This document shows, one piece after another, positions 1-8,094 of a stretch of 64,000 bases of DNA. The notes beneath the pieces were generated by a model. That model worked only from the letters and a program-made list of their open reading frames with translations, searched no databases and had not been told where the DNA came from. A program made the translations under genes and the position numbers. The DNA is from WHSW01 sp963740055 (GTDB taxonomy: Bacteria > Actinomycetota > Thermoleophilia > Solirubrobacterales > 70-9), in NCBI GenBank assembly GCA_963740055.1, contig CAVUCL010000001.1, positions 682,001-746,000 of the forward strand, read 5' to 3'. How positions within the stretch are numbered: the stretch's first letter is position 1; every line of letters begins with the position of its first letter.

Positions 1-15
1 CGGCTGCGTCCTCGA

Positions 16-630
16 CTAGGGCGCCGCCGTGTTCTCCAGGCCCGCGAACGGGACGGCGGTGAGCTTGGCGTTGGTCACGAACAGCGGGTTGCCCGACGGG
101 TTGTCGCAGCTGAACTCCGCCGTCCCCGCCGCGCCGAACGTGTGCACGACCGTGTTCACGATCGTGTTGTTGGCCGACGCGTCGATGTGCGACGACGACC
201 TGTCGGTGTCGTTGCCGGCGGTCGTGGTGCACGAGATCAGCGTCAGACCGGCCTTGGCGAGCGCGCCCTTGGCGATGAAGAGGTAGCTGCCCGCCGGGAC
301 GTCGAGGCTGAGGACGGTTGTGCCGGCGGAGGGAGCGGTTATCTGCGTCGCGCCGTCCTTGAACGTCGAGCGACCGGTGCCCGCAACCCCGGCCGTGGGA
401 ACGGTGCCGAGCTTGCTCTCGTCGATCTGCTTGCCGCGAAGTGTGTTGTCGGCCACCCGGCTTCTCTTGATCGTCTTCTTGGCGATCTTCTTGTTCGTCA
501 CGGCCTGCTTGGCGATGTCGCTGGTCTGGATCTTCGATGCACCAATCGCAACGCCGCCTCCGAGCGCCGCGATCAAGGCAATCGTCGCGAGCACGACGGA
601 GGGCGAGGGCGGCTTGGCGAGCAGAGACAT
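16..630 (-). CDS. secreted/surface protein with N-terminal membrane anchor
   Basis: About 204 residues. The ATG at 630 is chosen because a GAAAGG ribosome-binding site lies just upstream; the open frame extends further but with low-complexity basic sequence. The N-terminus has a Ser/Pro-rich lead and one hydrophobic segment (LATIALIAALGGGVAIGA), then a Lys/Ile/Thr-rich stretch with an I-x-x-S-D-I / K-K-I-A-K-K-T-I periodicity, then a beta-rich C-terminal half with two Cys that could pair. This architecture is common among exported proteins of Thermoleophilia as I recall them; the function is not known. Likely anchored to or released from the cell surface. The neighbouring SnoaL genes run divergently. 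Confidence 0.7.
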   Translation of the reverse strand: MSLLAKPPSPSVVLATIALIAALGGGVAIGASKIQTSDIAKQAVTNKKIAKKTIKRSRVADNTLRGKQIDESKLGTVPTAGVAGTGRSTFKDGATQITAPSAGTTVLSLDVPAGSYLFIAKGALAKAGLTLISCTTTAGNDTDRSSSHIDASANNTIVNTVVHTFGAAGTAEFSCDNPSGNPLFVTNAKLTAVPFAGLENTAAP

Positions 631-724
631 GGTCAACCTTTCTGGCGGGTTGCAGTCGATCCTATGGTTCGGCGATCCTCGATGCTGCCCGCCGGGCACA
701 CGCCCCACCCCTACCTCGGCGCGC

Positions 725-730
725 GATACT
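725..730 (+). promoter_or_regulatory. -10 box of a leaderless SnoaL gene
   Basis: GATACT followed by nine bases and then the ATG at 740. The 17-base block GATACTGGGCGG-x-CGATG recurs before another SnoaL gene at 29188-29205, which argues for a conserved promoter/start module. Inference from sequence only. Confidence 0.4.
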
Positions 731-739
731 GGGCGGGCG

Positions 740-1267
740 ATGTCCGCGGAGAAGCGCGACCTGCTCGATTCGCTGGTGCTGCGGGCGCCCGCGGTCGGAA
801 CTGCGTTCACGGCGGGCCTCGTCCGGCTCAAGCTCGGCTCGCCGCTCAGGAGACTGTTGATGCCCTACGCGATCAAGCGGGGCTTTAGCGCGGTGGCACG
901 CAGCGACGTGGACGTAAACGTGCTCCTCTACGAGCCCGGCACGGAGGTCTTCATGCACGGCATGGACAGCGTGGGCGTGGGGGGCTGCTTTCGCGGACGC
1001 GAGGGGGTCCGGGCGCTCTACCGCGAGATCGACGACGCCTTCGATCCCTGGGGGTGGACGATCGACCGGCTGGTCGACGGCGGCGATCGGCTCGCGGTGA
1101 GAGGCGACTTCGTCGGCTACGGGCGCGGCAGCGGCGCGAAGACCGAGCTGACATCCGGCGGAACGGTGATGGAGCTCTCCTCGCGGGGCAAGATCGCCCG
1201 CCAGGAGTGGTTCGTCGAGCAGAACGGCTGGCAGCGGGTTCTCGAGGCCGCGGGGCTCTCGGAGTAA
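740..1267 (+). CDS. SnoaL/NTF2-like fold protein
   Basis: 175 residues. The N-terminal 45 residues are a basic extension; the rest reads as a SnoaL/NTF2-like alpha+beta barrel (GCFRGREGVRALYREIDDAF, then a beta-rich half ending LEAAGLSE). The ATG at 740 is chosen over upstream frames because the family signature only starts there and a -10-like GATACT precedes it by nine bases. Such proteins form cone-shaped pockets for small hydrophobic ligands; the substrate cannot be read from sequence. First gene of a tandem array of four; the next start is 4 nt after its stop, so co-transcription is likely. Confidence 0.75.
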   Translation: MSAEKRDLLDSLVLRAPAVGTAFTAGLVRLKLGSPLRRLLMPYAIKRGFSAVARSDVDVNVLLYEPGTEVFMHGMDSVGVGGCFRGREGVRALYREIDDAFDPWGWTIDRLVDGGDRLAVRGDFVGYGRGSGAKTELTSGGTVMELSSRGKIARQEWFVEQNGWQRVLEAAGLSE

Positions 1268-1270
1268 TCG

Positions 1271-1672
1271 ATGTCGGAGGAGAACGCCGACAGAGTCCGC
1301 CGGGCCTATGAGGTCTGGAACGAGGCGGGTCCGGCGGCGGTCACGGATCAGTTCTGGGCCGAGGAAGCCGTTTACCGCGAGGGACCCGGCTGGCCTAACG
1401 CCGGAGTCTTCAGAGGCCGTGCCGCTGCGCTCGCACGGATGCAAAGCCTGATCGAGCTGGTGGGACCGATCGAGGTCCGCCTCGATGACCTGGTCGAGGT
1501 CGGGGACGGCCGCTATGTCGCCTGTGTGCGCATGGTCGGAAGCGCGGCGAGCGATACGCCATACACACAGTCATTCGCCGTCGTGCACCGCCTGCGAGAC
1601 GGCCTGATCGTCGAGGCCGACTACTACCTCGACCGCGCCCAGGCGCTGCAAGCAGTCGGGCTGGGCCAGTAG
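1271..1672 (+). CDS. SnoaL-like protein
   Basis: 133 residues starting MSEENADRVRRAYEVWNEAG, the usual opening of the actinobacterial SnoaL-like family, and containing the FRGRAAALARM segment after the first beta strand. It begins 3 nt after the preceding stop and ends 3 nt before the next ATG, so it is the second member of a tightly spaced array. The codons for the preceding gene's terminal Ser-Glu (tcg gag) provide its Shine-Dalgarno-like GGAG. Substrate unknown. Confidence 0.8.
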   Translation: MSEENADRVRRAYEVWNEAGPAAVTDQFWAEEAVYREGPGWPNAGVFRGRAAALARMQSLIELVGPIEVRLDDLVEVGDGRYVACVRMVGSAASDTPYTQSFAVVHRLRDGLIVEADYYLDRAQALQAVGLGQ

Positions 1673-1675
1673 GCG

Positions 1676-2078
1676 ATGTCGCAGGAGAACGTGGAGATCG
1701 TCCGAGAGGGCTACGCGCGATTCAGCGGCCACAGGTGAATTCGTGGCGGACCTCGCCACGGACGACTTCGTGTGGGATATGTCGAACTACCACGGCTGGC
1801 CCGAGCAGCAGGTCTACGAAGGCGTCGACGGAGCTGCAGCGTTCCTCAGCGACTGGATGGATGCGTGGGAGGACTGGGAGCTCGAGCTGGAAGCCCTCTA
1901 CGACGCGGGCGACAGGGTGGTCGCGTTCATGCGCCAGCGCGGCAGGTCGAAGGAGGGCGGAATGCCAGTTGAAATGTCCTTCGCCCAGGTCTGGACCTTC
2001 CGCGACGGCAAGCAGGCCCGGACGGAGGTGTACTCGGAACGGGCCGAGGCCCTCGAAGCCGCCGGGCTGTCGGAGTAG
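1676..2078 (+). CDS. SnoaL-like protein, single-base frameshift
   Basis: ATG at 1676 opens the family N-terminus MSQENVEIVREGYARFS, but a TGA follows after 20 codons. The remaining family sequence (ATGEFVADLATDDF... ending AAGLSE) continues in another frame. The span is 403 nt, one more than 134 codons, so one extra G in the run at 1725-1729 explains the break. Without it the product would be about 133 residues, like its neighbours. Either a recent frameshift or a consensus error; the absence of other lesions favours error. Third gene of the array. Confidence 0.7.
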
Positions 2079-2081
2079 GCG

Positions 2082-2489
2082 ATGTCGCAGGAGAACGTGG
2101 AGATCGTCCGGCGCGTGGCGGACGCCTACAACCGCCGCGACGTGGGAGCGATGCTGGCCGAGCTACACCCCGAGATCGAGTGGCACCCCTGGTTGCAGGT
2201 TCAGCTCGGCGGGGGAGCCACCGTGTATCGGGGGCACCAGGGCGTCCACGAGGGAATCCGAGACGGGGAAGAAGCGTTTTCTGAACTCCAGGCAACGCCA
2301 TCAGAGGTCCGGGACCTTGGCGAGCGAGTCGTCGCCATCGGTCACCTCCGGGCACGCGGCAAGGAGAGCGGCGCTATCACCGAATCGGCGCTCGCTTGGA
2401 TCGTGGAGTTCAAGGGTGGCAAGGTGATTCGGGTCCGCGAGTATCTCGACCCTAAGGAAGCCCTCGAAGTCGCTGGCCTGTCGGAGTAG
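2082..2489 (+). CDS. SnoaL-like protein
   Basis: 135 residues, MSQENVEIVRRVADAYNRRDVGAM at the start and LEVAGLSE at the end, with the conserved EIEWHPW strand and a GHQGVHEGI helix typical of the family. The first 29 bases plus 8 upstream bases are identical to the start of the previous gene (37-bp direct repeat). Fourth and last gene of the array; its start is 3 nt after the preceding stop. Predicted small soluble ligand-binding or isomerase-like fold; no specific reaction can be assigned. Confidence 0.8.
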   Translation: MSQENVEIVRRVADAYNRRDVGAMLAELHPEIEWHPWLQVQLGGGATVYRGHQGVHEGIRDGEEAFSELQATPSEVRDLGERVVAIGHLRARGKESGAITESALAWIVEFKGGKVIRVREYLDPKEALEVAGLSE

Positions 2490-2507
2490 GGTCGCTCTGA
2501 GACGACG

Positions 2508-3131
2508 GTGGACGCGACCAGACGCTTCTACGGGCTCGCGTACCGGGTGGGCTTTCACCCGTGGGAGGACCTGGCCGAGCATCCGCCTTTTGCCGACAGC
2601 CTCGGGGCACTGCTCGACCGCGAGCAGGAGGGTCGCGAGCCGCCCTACGGCCGGGCGCTCGACCTCGGCTGCGGCAGCGGCGTCTGGGGCGTTCGGCTCG
2701 CGGAGCGGGGGTGGCAGGTGACCGGGATCGAGATGGTCGAGTCGGCGCTCGAGCGCGCCCGCTCGCGGATCGCCGATTCCGGGGTCGAGATGGAGCTGGT
2801 GGACGGAGACGTCACCGAGATGCGGGGCGCGGTCGGCTCCGGCTATCGGCTGGTGCTGGATACGGGCACCTTCCACGGGCTCACCGACGAGCAGCGGATC
2901 GCGATGGGCCGCGAGGTGACCGCGATCGCCTCCGCCGACGCGACCCTGATCCTCGACTGCTTCGCGCCTCGGCGCCGGGGGCCGTTGCCGCGCGGGGCGA
3001 GCCGCGCCGACGTCGAGCGCGCGTTCGGGGACTGGCGGATCACCGACGTCGAGGTCGCCGACGCGCAACCTGACGCGATCGCGAGGCTGATGCGTTTCGA
3101 GGAGCGCTGGTACCGGCTCGTGCGGAGCTAG
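2508..3131 (+). CDS. class I SAM-dependent methyltransferase
   Basis: 207 residues from GTG 2508, 18 nt after the SnoaL array. Motif I is ALDLGCGSGVWGVRLAERGW (about residues 50-69), followed by the acidic strand VTGIEMVESALERAR and the motif II/III region VLDTGTFHGL. This is a Rossmann-fold methyltransferase of the UbiE/methyltransf_25 kind acting on a small molecule; the substrate is not evident. TTG/ATG alternatives are absent near the start, and the GTG keeps the FYGLAYRVGFHPWE segment that is common in the family. Confidence 0.75.
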   Translation: MDATRRFYGLAYRVGFHPWEDLAEHPPFADSLGALLDREQEGREPPYGRALDLGCGSGVWGVRLAERGWQVTGIEMVESALERARSRIADSGVEMELVDGDVTEMRGAVGSGYRLVLDTGTFHGLTDEQRIAMGREVTAIASADATLILDCFAPRRRGPLPRGASRADVERAFGDWRITDVEVADAQPDAIARLMRFEERWYRLVRS

Positions 3132-4276
3132 CGCGACGCCCGCGCCTGCGGGCGGTCGACCCGGGCCGGCTTCGGCGGGTCGTCGAGGGCGCGGACGCCG
3201 GGCGCGAACGGGTCCCAGCGCGGCTTGTCGAGGTGGTTACGAAGCGCCTGACGGGCTCCGGGGTAGTACTGCACGTTGTAGGAGTTGTCGGGGTCGACGC
3301 CGCGGTAGTAGATCACCATCTTCACCCGGTCGTGGGCCTCGGCCCAGCGCAGCAGCTCGCCGGTGAAGGCGCCCGACTGGTCGTTGTCCCAGGGCCCGTA
3401 CTCGCCGATCACGAACGGCTTGCGCCGGTACTGGTGAAAGAAGCGTTGGCCGTCGTCGAAGGCGGCGCGGTAGCGGGCGTAGATGTCGATCCCGACCCAG
3501 TCGACGTACTTGCCGCCGGGCCAGTAGTCGGCCGGCTGGTTGCCGCCGATGTTGGGCGAGCCGAAGCTCTGCGGCACCCACATCATCGCCACCCGCGGCC
3601 GCGGCATCTGCTCGCCTATCGGCAGCGGGATCCCCTCGGGGCCGCCCTCGTAGACCGGGTCGTCCTGGGACTTCGCGCGCAGGATCCGCGGCAGCCCCAT
3701 GCGCATGAGTTTGCGGTTGATCTTGTCGCGCGAGCCGCCGCGCAATATCAGCGCGAACCGGCGCCAGGCGAGCTTGTACCAGCGGGTCGAGTGGCCGTGA
3801 CGGCGGGCGCTGCCGTCTGCGTTGAAGGCCGAGTAGGCGTTCCAGTGCCCGTTCATCTCCGCCATCAGCCGGATGTAGACCGTCTGCCCGGTCTCCTCGA
3901 TCGTCGACGCCATCCGGGTCATGTAGCGGTCGTCCTTGCCGCGGGCGATCTGCCGCGGGGTGATCACCTCCTCGCCGGCGCCGGTCGCGGTCGAGAGGCT
4001 GAGCACGCCGCGGGTGTCGGTCTCGCCCCAGCGATGGAGGGCACCGGTGGTCAGCGGAACCCGCCAGTGAAAGAAGTCCTGGAGCACCGCCGGGTGGGCG
4101 CCGACCTGCTCTGAGAAGCGCTCGAAGTCGGCGACGTGGCCGGTGTCGGAAACGCCGTGATAGGCGACCCCGTCGCGCGGCGCATACGTCTTCGCCCCGG
4201 CGCCCGGGGCGAGCGCCGCCAACCCGGCGCAGGCAACCGTCAGCACCGCCACCACCGATTTCGCCGTCACCGCCAT
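3128..4276 (-). CDS. secreted GH26-like glycoside hydrolase
   Basis: 382 residues from ATG 4276. Upstream GTG codons at a few residues' distance are alternatives; the open frame runs into the tRNA-Ser gene and cannot all be coding. An N-terminal signal peptide (VVAVLTVACAGLAALAPGAGA) is followed by a TIM-barrel with RLMAEMNGHWNAYS (acid/base Glu near residue 140) and KPFVIGEYGPW (nucleophile Glu near 292), the pattern of GH26 beta-mannanase/lichenase-like enzymes. The WVGIDIYARY strand fits the same barrel. Probably an exported endo-acting polysaccharide hydrolase. Its 3' end overlaps the methyltransferase gene by 4 nt, tail to tail. Confidence 0.75.
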   Translation of the reverse strand: MAVTAKSVVAVLTVACAGLAALAPGAGAKTYAPRDGVAYHGVSDTGHVADFERFSEQVGAHPAVLQDFFHWRVPLTTGALHRWGETDTRGVLSLSTATGAGEEVITPRQIARGKDDRYMTRMASTIEETGQTVYIRLMAEMNGHWNAYSAFNADGSARRHGHSTRWYKLAWRRFALILRGGSRDKINRKLMRMGLPRILRAKSQDDPVYEGGPEGIPLPIGEQMPRPRVAMMWVPQSFGSPNIGGNQPADYWPGGKYVDWVGIDIYARYRAAFDDGQRFFHQYRRKPFVIGEYGPWDNDQSGAFTGELLRWAEAHDRVKMVIYYRGVDPDNSYNVQYYPGARQALRNHLDKPRWDPFAPGVRALDDPPKPARVDRPQARASR

Positions 4277-4377
4277 CTGCACCCGCAACACGCTAGCCAC
4301 GCCGAAGTGGCGCCGCGGGCGGGCCGTTGCGCGGTCCGCCGTCAGGATTACGTGGGCGGGAGGTCGGTGCCGCGAGA

Positions 4378-4467
4378 CGGAGGGGGTGGGATTCGAACCC
4401 ACGGACCGAGGAGACCCCGGTCAACGACTTTCAAGGCCGCCGCATTCAACCGCTCTGCCACCCCTCC
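4378..4467 (-). tRNA. tRNA-Ser(UGA)
   Basis: Read on the minus strand, GGAGGGG (4467-4461) pairs with CCCCTCC (4385-4379), discriminator G at 4378. The anticodon loop is CT-TGA-AA, there is a long variable arm (about 20 nt) typical of serine tRNA, and a T-loop GGTTCGAATCC. About 90 nt; 3' CCA is not encoded. Confidence 0.93.
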
Positions 4468-4504
4468 GGGTGCGCCCGCAAGTCTGACGGCAGGCGGGCT
4501 CAAA

Positions 4505-4510
4505 TAGCCT
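4505..4510 (+). promoter_or_regulatory. -10 box, leaderless start of the lactone oxidase
   Basis: TAGCCT with a 7-base gap to the ATG at 4518 and no ribosome-binding site. Fits the leaderless pattern seen at other genes in the window. Confidence 0.4.
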
Positions 4511-4517
4511 CCCCGCA

Positions 4518-5807
4518 ATGGCGGAGTGGCGCAACTGGGCCGGCGACCAGCGCTGCGCTCCGGCGGCGATCGAGCATCCGGGCACTCGCGAGGAGCTGGC
4601 CGAGATCGTCGTCCGCGCGGGCGAGCGCGGGCAGCCGGTGCGCGCCGCGGCCTCCGGGCACTCGTTCACCGACATCGCGCTCACCGACGGGGTCATGGTC
4701 CGCTGCGACCGCCTCGACCGCATCCTCGCCGTCGATCGCGATGCCGGGCTGGTCAAGGTCGAGGGCGGGATCGTGCTCGGCGAGCTCAACCAGCGCCTCG
4801 ACGAGCTCGGGCTCGCGTTCGAGAACCTCGGCGACATCGACCGCCAGAGCCTCGCCGGCTCGATCGCGACCGGCACCCATGGCACCGGGGCGCGGTTTCG
4901 CAGCGTCTCGGCCCAGGTCGAGGCGCTCGAGCTGGTGCTCGCCGACGGGTCGGCGCTCGAGATCGACGGCTCCGACCCGGCGGCGCTGGCGGCGGCGCGG
5001 ATCGGCCTCGGAGCGCTCGGGATCGTCTACGCGGTCACGATCCGCACCGTGCCCGCGTTCACCCTCGACCGCCTCGACAGCCCGAAGCCGCTCGACGAGA
5101 CGCTCGCCCGCCTCGACGAGCTCTGCGCGACCAACGACCACTTCGAGTTCTACGTCTTCCCGAACACCGAGACCGCGCTCTGCCGCGAGAGCCGGCGTAC
5201 GAGCGAGCCGCCGCGCCCGCGCTCGCGCGCCTCGGTCTACGCCCGCGAGGTGATGCTCGAGAACTGGGTCGGGCAGGCGTTCGCGCTCGCCGGGCGGCGG
5301 TTTCCCTCGCAGGCGCCGCGGCTCTCCCGTCTCGCCGCCGCCGGCCTCGGGCGCTCGCGCAAGGTCGACCGCTCGCATCGCGTCTTCGCCAGCGAGCGGC
5401 GGATCCGGTTCACCGAGATGGAGTACGGGATCCCGCGCGAGCACGCGACCGAGGCGGTGCGCCGGGTGCTCCACCACGCGGCGCGGCCCGAGCTCGGCGT
5501 CGCCTGGCCGATCGAGGTCCGCTTCGTCGCCGCCGACGACGCCGTGCTCAGCGGTTCGCACGCGCGCGACACCTGCTACGTCGCCGTGCACCAGGACCGC
5601 CACCTCGACTGGGAGCCGTACTTTCGCGGCGTCGAGGAGATCATGAACACCTACGGCGGGCGCCCGCACTGGGGTAAGCGCCACTTCCAGGACGCCGAGT
5701 CGCTGGCGCCGCGCTACCCGCGCTGGGCCGAGTTCATCGCGCTTCGCGACCGCCTCGACCCCGAGCGCCGGTTCGCGAACGCATACACCGAGCGCGTGCT
5801 CGGCTGA
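4518..5807 (+). CDS. FAD-linked sugar-1,4-lactone oxidase (ALO/GLO family)
   Basis: 429 residues. The N-terminal PCMH-type FAD domain has RAAASGHSFTDIALTDGVMV (GHSF near residue 46, the FAD-attachment region), then GSIATGTHGTG, and a C-terminal ALO domain ending near HWGKRHF (about residue 385) and RFANAYTERVLG. Length and motif order match D-arabinono/L-gulono-1,4-lactone oxidases, which oxidise aldonolactones with O2 or another acceptor; the bacterial physiological substrate is uncertain. It converges on the PLP fold-III gene at 5818-7062 with only 10 nt between the stops; I recall these two families sitting side by side in other actinobacteria. Confidence 0.85.
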   Translation: MAEWRNWAGDQRCAPAAIEHPGTREELAEIVVRAGERGQPVRAAASGHSFTDIALTDGVMVRCDRLDRILAVDRDAGLVKVEGGIVLGELNQRLDELGLAFENLGDIDRQSLAGSIATGTHGTGARFRSVSAQVEALELVLADGSALEIDGSDPAALAAARIGLGALGIVYAVTIRTVPAFTLDRLDSPKPLDETLARLDELCATNDHFEFYVFPNTETALCRESRRTSEPPRPRSRASVYAREVMLENWVGQAFALAGRRFPSQAPRLSRLAAAGLGRSRKVDRSHRVFASERRIRFTEMEYGIPREHATEAVRRVLHHAARPELGVAWPIEVRFVAADDAVLSGSHARDTCYVAVHQDRHLDWEPYFRGVEEIMNTYGGRPHWGKRHFQDAESLAPRYPRWAEFIALRDRLDPERRFANAYTERVLG

Positions 5808-5817
5808 GGTGAGCGGC

Positions 5818-7062
5818 TCAGAGGAAGGCGTGGCCCTCGCCGCGGTAGGTGGGGACCTCGTCGACGATCCGCTCGCCGTCGACGAGATAGAGCGAGCCGA
5901 AGCGCTCGCAGAGCTCGCCCGCCTTCGCGTGGCGCATGTAGACGCGGTCGCCGACCCGCAGCCGATAGGCGGCGGCGCCGAGCAGCGGCGTCTGCACCTC
6001 GCCCGCGGCCTCCTGGCCGTCGTAGCGAAGCCCGCCGGGCAGGTAGGGCTCCGGGAGGCGATCGCGCGCCGGGACCCCGGAGGCGACGTAGCCGCCGCCG
6101 AGCACCGTCGCGACCCCGCCGACCGGGCGGCGGACGACCGGCAGGCAGAAGAACGCGGCCGGCTCGAGCGCGAGCGAGCGGTAGGCGTCGAAGAGCGCCG
6201 GCGCGTAGAACCCCGAGCCGGCGCTGAGCTCGTCGACGATCCCGGCGGCGGCGGTGCGCGCGAGGCTGCCGGTGCCGCCGCCGTTGACGAACTCGAGCTC
6301 GCGCTCGCGCTCGGCGAGCTCCGAGCGCACCGCGGCGACGATCCCCGGCAGGCGATCGGAGATCTCGCGCTGCGAGGCGGACTGCATGCGCCGGATCGCG
6401 GCGCTTCGCAGCGGCTTGCCGGCGATCGAGTCGCCGACCCCGGCGATCTGACCCTCGTAGGCCATCAGCCCGGCGAGCCGGGTCCCGGGGCGGTCCTCGA
6501 TCTCGGCCGCCATCCGCCGCGCGCGCCCGGCGTCGTGCACCGGCGAGCGCTTCGGCCCGATCCGCGCCATCCGCCCGCCCAGCGGCCACCAGCCGACGTC
6601 GACGTCGAGGCAGACGCGCACCTGCGACGGCCCGCCGCCGATCGCGCCCTCGATCAGGTCGAGGTGCGGGCGGTCGTCGACCATCAGCACCGGCGCGCGC
6701 TCGGGCGCCTCGGCGGCGAGCCGTCCGACCCGCGCGACCGCGGCGCGGTCGGCGGTCGGGTAGGCGACGACGACGTCCTCGAACCCCTGCTCGGCGAGGT
6801 GAAGCGCCTCCGGCGCGGTGAACGCCAGCACCCCGCGAAAGCCCGGGTCGAGGTCGAGGATCCGGCGCAGGAGCGCGGTCGAGCGCACCGACTTCGAGGC
6901 GACGCGGATCGGCAGCCCGCCCGCCTGGTCGAGCATCGTGCGCGCGTTGCGGCGCATCGCCTCGAGGTCGACGAAGGCGAACGGCGGCGTCGCCGAGGCG
7001 AGCACGGAGTCGTAGCGGGCCTTCAGCGCCTCGCGGTCGATCGTGTCGGACGACGGGCTCAC
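5818..7062 (-). CDS. PLP fold-type III amino acid deaminase/aldolase (alanine racemase-like N-domain)
   Basis: About 414 residues from GTG 7062, preceded by TACGCT 10 bases upstream; an in-frame GTG at 7089 is the alternative start. The PLP-lysine motif is RVASKSVRS (Lys near residue 57). LAFTAPEALHL, CLDVDVGWWPLGG and FVNGGGTGS belong to the TIM-barrel, and the C-terminal beta-domain has RVGDRVYMRHAKAGEL and YRGEGHAFL, as in D-threonine aldolase/D-serine dehydratase-like enzymes. Probably acts on a D-amino acid or beta-hydroxy amino acid; the exact reaction is unassigned. Its promoter region is back to back with that of tRNA-Ser(GCU). Confidence 0.8.
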   Translation of the reverse strand: MSPSSDTIDREALKARYDSVLASATPPFAFVDLEAMRRNARTMLDQAGGLPIRVASKSVRSTALLRRILDLDPGFRGVLAFTAPEALHLAEQGFEDVVVAYPTADRAAVARVGRLAAEAPERAPVLMVDDRPHLDLIEGAIGGGPSQVRVCLDVDVGWWPLGGRMARIGPKRSPVHDAGRARRMAAEIEDRPGTRLAGLMAYEGQIAGVGDSIAGKPLRSAAIRRMQSASQREISDRLPGIVAAVRSELAERERELEFVNGGGTGSLARTAAAGIVDELSAGSGFYAPALFDAYRSLALEPAAFFCLPVVRRPVGGVATVLGGGYVASGVPARDRLPEPYLPGGLRYDGQEAAGEVQTPLLGAAAYRLRVGDRVYMRHAKAGELCERFGSLYLVDGERIVDEVPTYRGEGHAFL

Positions 7063-7080
7063 GGCGCGGGCGAGCGTATC

Positions 7081-7086
7081 TAGAAT
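7081..7086 (+). promoter_or_regulatory. -10 box of tRNA-Ser(GCU)
   Basis: TAGAAT, a near-consensus hexamer, ends 13 bases before the tRNA 5' end at 7100, giving a short leader. Confidence 0.45.
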
Positions 7087-7099
7087 CACCGTGTCCCCA

Positions 7100-7188
7100 G
7101 GAGAGGTGGCCGAGTGGCTGAAGGCACTCGCCTGCTAAGCGAGTAGGGGGCGCAAGCTCTCTCGCGGGTTCGAATCCCGCCCTCTCCG
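7100..7188 (+). tRNA. tRNA-Ser(GCU)
   Basis: GGAGAGG (7100-7106) pairs with CCTCTCC (7181-7187); discriminator G at 7188. The anticodon stem-loop CTCGCCTGCTAAGCGAG gives anticodon GCT. There is a long variable arm and the GGGTTCGAATCCC T-arm. 89 nt, no encoded CCA. Confidence 0.95.
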
Positions 7189-7219
7189 CTGCCCACGCGT
7201 AGCCAGTCACATCGGAGGG

Positions 7220-8081
7220 GTGGTGCCAGGGCGAGGAAATCTGATCGTGATCACGCTCGCGGCGCTCGCGATCGCGGTCGGCGCGTTCGCCGCCTGGCGC
7301 CTGGTGATCGAGGACGCGGCGCCCGCCGGCGAGGTCGCCGCGGTCCCGGCCGCGCCCGCGCAGCCGCCGCCGGCCGGCAACGGCGGTGGCGCCGCTCGCC
7401 GCGGCGGAGTCCGAGAGCTCAAGCCCGCGGTCGGGCCGGAGCCGACGCCGACCCCGACGATGGCGCTCTCGCACCCCGCCGACGGCTGGTCGGTGATCGA
7501 GGTCCGCCGCGGCGAAGAGGTCGAGATCCGGACCGAGCCCGGCGGCGGCGAGCTGGTCGAGCGGGTCGGGCACCGAACCGAGTTCGGCTCGCCGACCGTG
7601 TTCGGCGTCGACCACCGCGAGGGCGACTGGGTTGCGGTGACGACCGCCGTCGCTTCCCAACAACACCCTCGGCTGGATCAGGCTCGACCCCGAGCGCCTG
7701 CGCGCCGGCTGGACCCGGGTCTCGGTCGTGGTCGACGTCTCCGAGCGCCGCGCTCAGCTGCTCGAGGCGGGCGAGGTCGCGCGCGAGTTCTCGGTCACCG
7801 TCGGCATGCCCGGCGCCGACACGCCGACCGGCCGGTTCACGGTCACCGACACCTTCCGCGGCGACCTCAACCCCGCTTACGGCTGCTGCGCGGTCGCGGT
7901 CACGGCGACCCAGCCGAACCTGCCCTCGGGCTGGCTCGGCGGTCGGCGGATCGCGATCCACGGCACCTCGGGACCGCTCGGCGTCGCCGCCTCGCACGGC
8001 TGCGTCCGGGCCCCCGACCGCGAGGTCTCGGAGCTGGTCAAGCGGGTGCCGCTCGGCTCGCCGGTCTTCATCCGCGCCTGA
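7220..8081 (+). CDS. L,D-transpeptidase (YkuD), frameshifted
   Basis: Two frames join into one protein of about 286 residues; the 862-nt span is one base too long, and the break is near 7652 (end of VAVTTAV, then LPNNTLGWIRLD in the new frame). The N-terminal membrane anchor (residues 9-27) precedes a Pro/Ala linker, an SH3-like segment, and a C-terminal YkuD domain with IAIHGTSGPLGVAASHGCVR; the Cys of HGCVR is the catalytic thiol. The enzyme makes 3-3 peptidoglycan cross-links or anchors proteins outside the membrane. GGAGG precedes GTG 7220/7223. The single lesion with an intact active site suggests a sequence error. Confidence 0.8.
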
Positions 8082-8094
8082 GCGGAGCTCGGTC

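Noticed and set aside
7652..7652. L,D-transpeptidase as a true pseudogene
   Set aside because: A single extra base with a fully intact catalytic motif, in a window full of similar lesions, does not by itself support inactivation.
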